A stretch of 9,644 nucleotides of DNA from an uncultured Eubacteriales bacterium. Lineage in GTDB: Bacteria; Bacillota; Clostridia; Oscillospirales; Acutalibacteraceae. The stretch spans positions 1-9,644 of the forward strand of contig CAKSQT010000060.1 of the NCBI GenBank assembly GCA_934486755.1. Reading direction: 5' to 3'. Made by a program: the position numbers and the translations under genes. Position 1 is the stretch's first letter. Each line of letters starts with the position of its first letter. Below the pieces are notes generated by a model, which ran no database searches, was not told where the DNA came from, and saw nothing but the letters and a program-made list of their open reading frames with translations. Positions 7,033 to 9,644 of the stretch are shown piece after piece.

Positions 7033-7109
7033 GCATTTTATTTCAAAAAATCACGAAAACTATAATTCAACAGAAAATGCAAATCAGTTTATTAATAATC
7101 AATATTCCC

Positions 7110-7138
7110 TTGAAACATTTTCGGTGCTGTGTTAATAT
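7110..7138 (+). promoter_or_regulatory. Sigma-A promoter of the CDP-alcohol transferase/SGNH operon
   Basis: TTGAAA (7110-7115), 17-bp spacer, TAATAT (7133-7138). Transcription should start near 7145, giving a leader of about 43 nt that ends in a GGAGG site before the ATG at 7188. Confidence 0.8.
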
Positions 7139-7187
7139 ATATGTATTAATTTACTGCAAGGGAGTTATGCCCTTTCGGAGGATGTTT

Positions 7188-7748
7188 ATGGACGTTAAAA
7201 AACTAAACCGCCTGCCCTGTGCGATTACATTTGTGCGCATTGTCGGCACGGTGTGTCTGCTGTTTTTAAAGCCGCTCTCAGCCGCCTTTTATACGGTTTA
7301 CGCCGTAAGCGGTCTGAGCGACGTGCTTGACGGGTATGCCGCAAGGAAATTAAAGGCTTCAAGCGAGTTCGGCGCACGGCTCGACAGCATTGCAGATCTG
7401 CTTTTTTATGCGGTTATGCTCTTAAAGCTGTTTCCCCTGCTTTGGGAACAGCTGCCGCGGGGCATTTGGTGCGGCGTTTTGGCAGTGCTTTTAATACGAA
7501 TTGCGTCTTATGTGACTGCTGCCGTCCGCTTTCACCGCTTTGCCGCGGTGCATACATATCTTAACAAGCTGACAGGCGCAATGGTATTCCTTTTACCTTT
7601 CTTTATGGGATTCGGACTTACAGTGATATATTCAACCGCGGTGTGTGCGGTAAGCGGTATTTCTTCGCTTGAAGAACTAATCTTGCATCTTACCGAAGGC
7701 ACGTACAGCGCAGATCACAAAACATTGCTTGCAAAACGCGGTAAATAA
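7188..7748 (+). CDS. CDP-alcohol phosphatidyltransferase family protein
   Basis: Integral membrane enzyme expected to join a CDP-linked lipid to an alcohol (glycerol phosphate, inositol phosphate, serine or similar), releasing CMP. The complete family signature D-x2-DG-x2-AR-x8-G-x3-D-x3-D is present: D45, D48, G49, A52, R53, G62, D66, D70. D66 and D70 hold the metal and act in catalysis. Several hydrophobic helices surround it (about 18-42, 68-85, 93-114, 128-158). The 186 residues make it a compact member; the alcohol substrate cannot be inferred, so neither pgsA nor pssA is assigned. The frame is open to 6978, but the ATG at 7188 has GGAGG 6 nt upstream and removes a non-homologous, promoter-spanning N-terminus. 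An ATG at 7182 directly abuts the GGAGG and is unlikely. The SGNH gene follows at 12 bp, indicating an operon. Confidence 0.88.
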   Translation: MDVKKLNRLPCAITFVRIVGTVCLLFLKPLSAAFYTVYAVSGLSDVLDGYAARKLKASSEFGARLDSIADLLFYAVMLLKLFPLLWEQLPRGIWCGVLAVLLIRIASYVTAAVRFHRFAAVHTYLNKLTGAMVFLLPFFMGFGLTVIYSTAVCAVSGISSLEELILHLTEGTYSADHKTLLAKRGK

Positions 7749-7760
7749 GGGGTGGCAAAA

Positions 7761-8762
7761 ATGATATATAAAAATATCGAACTTTTCAACGTCGAGGACA
7801 TAAAAGAGGGCAGCGGCGGCACGGTGCTTTACCGTTTTCCGACCGATGTTACCGAGCAAATGGGTATGCGCGAATACAACAAGCGTATCGCGCGGCTCAC
7901 AACGGGGATCGAAATGCGGTTTGTGGGCGAAGCGTTTATAACGCTGAGAATACTTGATTGGTACGGATTTGTGACGGTATATCTCGGCGACCGACAGATG
8001 AGCGTTCATCAGGTGCGGAAAAACGAGCTTTTGACGTTGGAGCTTGGCTACAACGACAACGGATATTTTGACACGTCGGACGCTCCGCGCGGCAGGTATG
8101 CCCCAAATGTTTGGAGGATTGTGATAGGTCACGACATACGCGTGCGTATAGTTGAGATAGAGCCGTTCGGCGAGATACGTCCGCCCAAAGATAACGAATT
8201 GCCGAAAACAACTATGCTGGCGTACGGCTCGTCAATAACGCACGGCACGGGCGCGGTTATGTATGAAAACGCATATATTTACAAGACAGCCGAGGCGCTC
8301 GGAATACAGGTTTTGAACAAGGGAATGGGCGGCTCCTGCCATTGCGAAAAGGCGGTTGCCGATTACATACCGAAAGCCGCCGCAGACATTCTGTATCTTG
8401 AACTCGGAATTAATATGCTTGATGAGTTTTCGCCCGAAGAATACCGCGAAAAGGCGGGTTATCTGCTTAAAAAAGCGGCGGCGACGGGCAAACCGACAGT
8501 ATTCGTTTCCACGCTTTTCGGCTCTGCCGAAGTCTGTACCGACAAGGCGAAGGTTGAAAAATACCGCGCGTATGAGACTGTTGCCGAGGAATTGGCAAAG
8601 GAAACGGGCGTTAATTTTATAAAAAGCAGTGAAATTTTAAAGGACCACACCGAGCTTACGGGGGATATGATACATCCGTCGATTCACGGTCACGATCTTA
8701 TGGCAAGGCGGCTTTCAGAGCGGCTTTCTTCAATATTGAACATTCCGTTAATAAAGCCGTAA
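7761..8762 (+). CDS. SGNH/GDSL-family hydrolase with CE2-like N-terminal domain
   Basis: Predicted serine esterase of 333 residues. The N-terminal part (about 1-145) is beta-rich and resembles the jelly-roll domain that precedes the catalytic domain in carbohydrate esterase family 2. The SGNH domain follows: block I YGSSIT (155-160) with nucleophile Ser158, the block II glycine region NKGMGGS (187-192), block III LGIN (215-218) with oxyanion residue Asn218, and block V GDMIHP (301-306) with Asp302/His305. There is no signal peptide or membrane helix, so it should act in the cytoplasm. The substrate is unknown; deacetylation of a sugar or cleavage of an acyl ester would fit. The ATG at 7761 is preferred over the in-frame GTG at 7752, because AAGGGGTGG ends 5 nt before it and the GTG is part of that site. 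Co-transcribed with the phosphatidyltransferase gene. Confidence 0.88.
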   Translation: MIYKNIELFNVEDIKEGSGGTVLYRFPTDVTEQMGMREYNKRIARLTTGIEMRFVGEAFITLRILDWYGFVTVYLGDRQMSVHQVRKNELLTLELGYNDNGYFDTSDAPRGRYAPNVWRIVIGHDIRVRIVEIEPFGEIRPPKDNELPKTTMLAYGSSITHGTGAVMYENAYIYKTAEALGIQVLNKGMGGSCHCEKAVADYIPKAAADILYLELGINMLDEFSPEEYREKAGYLLKKAAATGKPTVFVSTLFGSAEVCTDKAKVEKYRAYETVAEELAKETGVNFIKSSEILKDHTELTGDMIHPSIHGHDLMARRLSERLSSILNIPLIKP

Positions 8763-8809
8763 TTCGGTTGACAACCGCACCGCGCGGGCATATAATGATT
8801 GCAACCGAA
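8763..8809. promoter_or_regulatory. Candidate operator: palindrome plus third half-site
   Basis: CGGTTGACAACCG (8765-8777) is a perfect 13-bp palindrome with a single central base, and it encloses the -35 box of the next promoter. A further half-site CAACCGAA (8802-8809), at the predicted transcription start, is the exact complement of TTCGGTTG (8763-8770), so the promoter is framed by an 8-bp inverted repeat. Part of the symmetry (TTG-A-CAA) comes with any TTGACAA box, which tempers the claim. Confidence 0.5.
8768..8796 (+). promoter_or_regulatory. Sigma-A promoter of the 242-residue membrane protein gene
   Basis: Exact TTGACA (8768-8773), a 17-bp GC-rich spacer containing the palindrome CCGCGCGG, and exact TATAAT (8791-8796). 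The predicted start is near 8803, so the leader is about 24 nt and consists mostly of the AGGTGAT ribosome binding site. The promoter begins 6 bp after the SGNH stop codon, giving the last gene its own transcript. Confidence 0.9.
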
Positions 8810-8826
8810 ATTGAGGTGATTTTGCT

Positions 8827-9555
8827 TTGGCAAAAGGATATAAAAACGAAATTCTTGAAGAACAACGCAAGGCGCAGAAGGAATTTTTGGAGCTTAAAAA
8901 AATGCAGCACGGCGAAATGGTGCCCGACAAAGGCTCCCAACCGATAATTCCGTCAACGCCGAGCGAAAAAATAGCGAATTTCTGGTTTCAGTACAAATGG
9001 CACACCATTGCCGCCGTTGCCGCGGCGGTCATAATAATTGTAAGTCTGGTTCAGTATATAAACCGCACGGTTTATGATTTTGAGGTCGTTTTGTTCAGCT
9101 ACAAGCCTATGACCGAACAGCAGGTTTCGCTCCTGCGTTCCGAACTTGAAGACCGCTCGGACGATGTAAACGGCGACGGCGAGATTCACGTTTCCTTGGT
9201 GAACTGTTCATACGCATCTGACAATAAGGACGGTCAGTATGAATATGCTATGCTTAATAAATTGCAGGCGACCTTGGCGGCTGACTATGACGCGCTTTTG
9301 TTCATAACAGATGAGCAATCCTACAAATATCTTATGAGCTTAGAGGGTATGGAGGGCGTTTTTGACAGCGACCCTGCGCCGCTGTCCGACGCGTTTTTAG
9401 AGGAATATTCGGAAAAGGGCGGCGAAGGTGCGGCATTGCCTGACGGATTACAGATCTCCTGCCGCACGGTAAAAGGCACTAACCTTGAAGGCAAAAAAAA
9501 TATGGACGGCATTTATAAACAGTCCAAAAACGTTATGAAATCCCTGACGGATTAA
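8827..9555 (+). CDS. Single-pass membrane protein of unknown function
   Basis: Not recognised. The 242-residue protein has a charged N-terminal region rich in Lys and Glu that could form a short helix or coiled coil (about 5-28), a proline-containing linker (32-46), a single hydrophobic helix (about 58-78), and a soluble C-terminal domain (about 84-242) with alternating predicted strands and helices. Basic residues before the helix suggest an N-in, C-out topology, so the large domain would lie outside the cell. DVNGDGEI (113-120) looks like a single calcium-binding loop; the second loop and spacing of a dockerin are absent. The TTG start at 8827 is chosen because AGGTGAT ends 6 nt upstream and no better ATG exists near the promoter. 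Possibly transcribed alone. The three-hairpin array begins 11 bp after its TAA stop. Confidence 0.8.
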   Translation: MAKGYKNEILEEQRKAQKEFLELKKMQHGEMVPDKGSQPIIPSTPSEKIANFWFQYKWHTIAAVAAAVIIIVSLVQYINRTVYDFEVVLFSYKPMTEQQVSLLRSELEDRSDDVNGDGEIHVSLVNCSYASDNKDGQYEYAMLNKLQATLAADYDALLFITDEQSYKYLMSLEGMEGVFDSDPAPLSDAFLEEYSEKGGEGAALPDGLQISCRTVKGTNLEGKKNMDGIYKQSKNVMKSLTD

Positions 9556-9565
9556 TTTATCGTAG

Positions 9566-9644
9566 TGTGACAGGAATAGTCACAACCTCCGGCAAAGCCG
9601 GAGGCTTGAATAAGCCCTAGAAGGGCATTTTACAGGCCACACCC
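9566..9644 (+). ncRNA. Tandem-hairpin array, possible start of a HEARO/omega-type RNA or element end (cut by window edge)
   Basis: Three perfect hairpins stand in a row: TGTGAC/GTCACA (9566-9571 with 9579-9584, 7-nt loop), CCTCCGGC/GCCGGAGG (9586-9593 with 9597-9604, AAA loop) and GCCCT/AGGGC (9614-9618 with 9622-9626, 3-nt loop). An alternative GGCTT/AAGCC helix (9603-9607 with 9612-9616) overlaps the last two, and GTGTG (9565-9569) could pair with CACAC (9638-9642). Only the third hairpin is followed by a few T residues, so a simple terminator explains little of this. A GTGA at 9567-9570 sits at the left edge; HEARO RNAs, the guide RNAs of IscB nucleases, are reported to follow ATGA or GTGA. 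The strand, the right end and any partner gene are not visible. Alternatives: an end of another IS200/IS605-type element, a short interspersed repeat, or a complex terminator. Confidence 0.4.

Noticed and set aside
6978..7187. N-terminal extension of the phosphatidyltransferase frame
   Set aside because: It would place translation upstream of and across the promoter at 7110-7138; the ATG at 7188 has a proper GGAGG and the family-like N-terminus.
9163..9186. Dockerin domain in the 242-residue protein
   Set aside because: Only one DVNGDGEI-type loop is present; the second repeat and its spacing are missing, so only a single calcium-loop-like motif can be claimed.
9586..9604. Ordinary rho-independent terminator for the last gene
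   Set aside because: The 8-bp GC stem is not followed by a T-tract on either strand and stands among two other hairpins, so a simple terminator is not the best explanation, though not excluded.

Overview
The window suggests a low-to-mid-GC Clostridia genome, probably of the Ruminococcaceae/Oscillospiraceae type. This is inferred from the gene order greA-lysS and rpsB-tsf, strong AGGAGG-type ribosome binding sites, consensus sigma-A promoters with 17-bp spacers, occasional TTG starts, and the style of the proteins. No taxonomic search was possible. There is no rRNA, tRNA or CRISPR array.

Minus-strand block (1..~7030), in transcription order from right to left. rpsB-tsf (ribosomal protein S2, EF-Ts) has its own promoter and a leader of about 120 nt, and ends in two hairpin terminators. 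Next comes guaB (a divergent IMP dehydrogenase) from a perfect-consensus promoter. It is followed at 20 bp by a polyprenyl-phosphate-type GT2 glycosyltransferase and an overlapping GtrA-family membrane protein. A further perfect-consensus promoter then drives greA-lysS (transcript cleavage factor, lysyl-tRNA synthetase). The block is mostly housekeeping: translation, transcription fidelity and GTP synthesis, plus a small envelope-glycosylation module attached behind guaB.

Plus-strand block (~7110..9555), divergent from rpsB. A short CDP-alcohol phosphatidyltransferase and an SGNH/GDSL hydrolase with a CE2-like N-terminal domain form a two-gene operon, probably for lipid or acyl/acetyl-ester metabolism. 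A third, unrecognised gene encodes a 242-residue protein with one membrane segment. It has its own perfect-consensus promoter whose -35 box lies inside a 13-bp palindrome.

Right edge (9556..9644). After the last stop codon the DNA changes to three tandem perfect hairpins and runs off the window. This is more structure than a terminator needs. It is best explained as the start of a structured RNA or the end of a mobile element; the IscB-associated HEARO/omega RNA type is the leading hypothesis, but it cannot be proved from the visible 80 bases. This is the most interesting part of the window. Secondary points of interest are the PurBox-like site and direct repeats upstream of guaB, the divergent guaB active-site context, and the palindromic operator candidate at 8763..8809.
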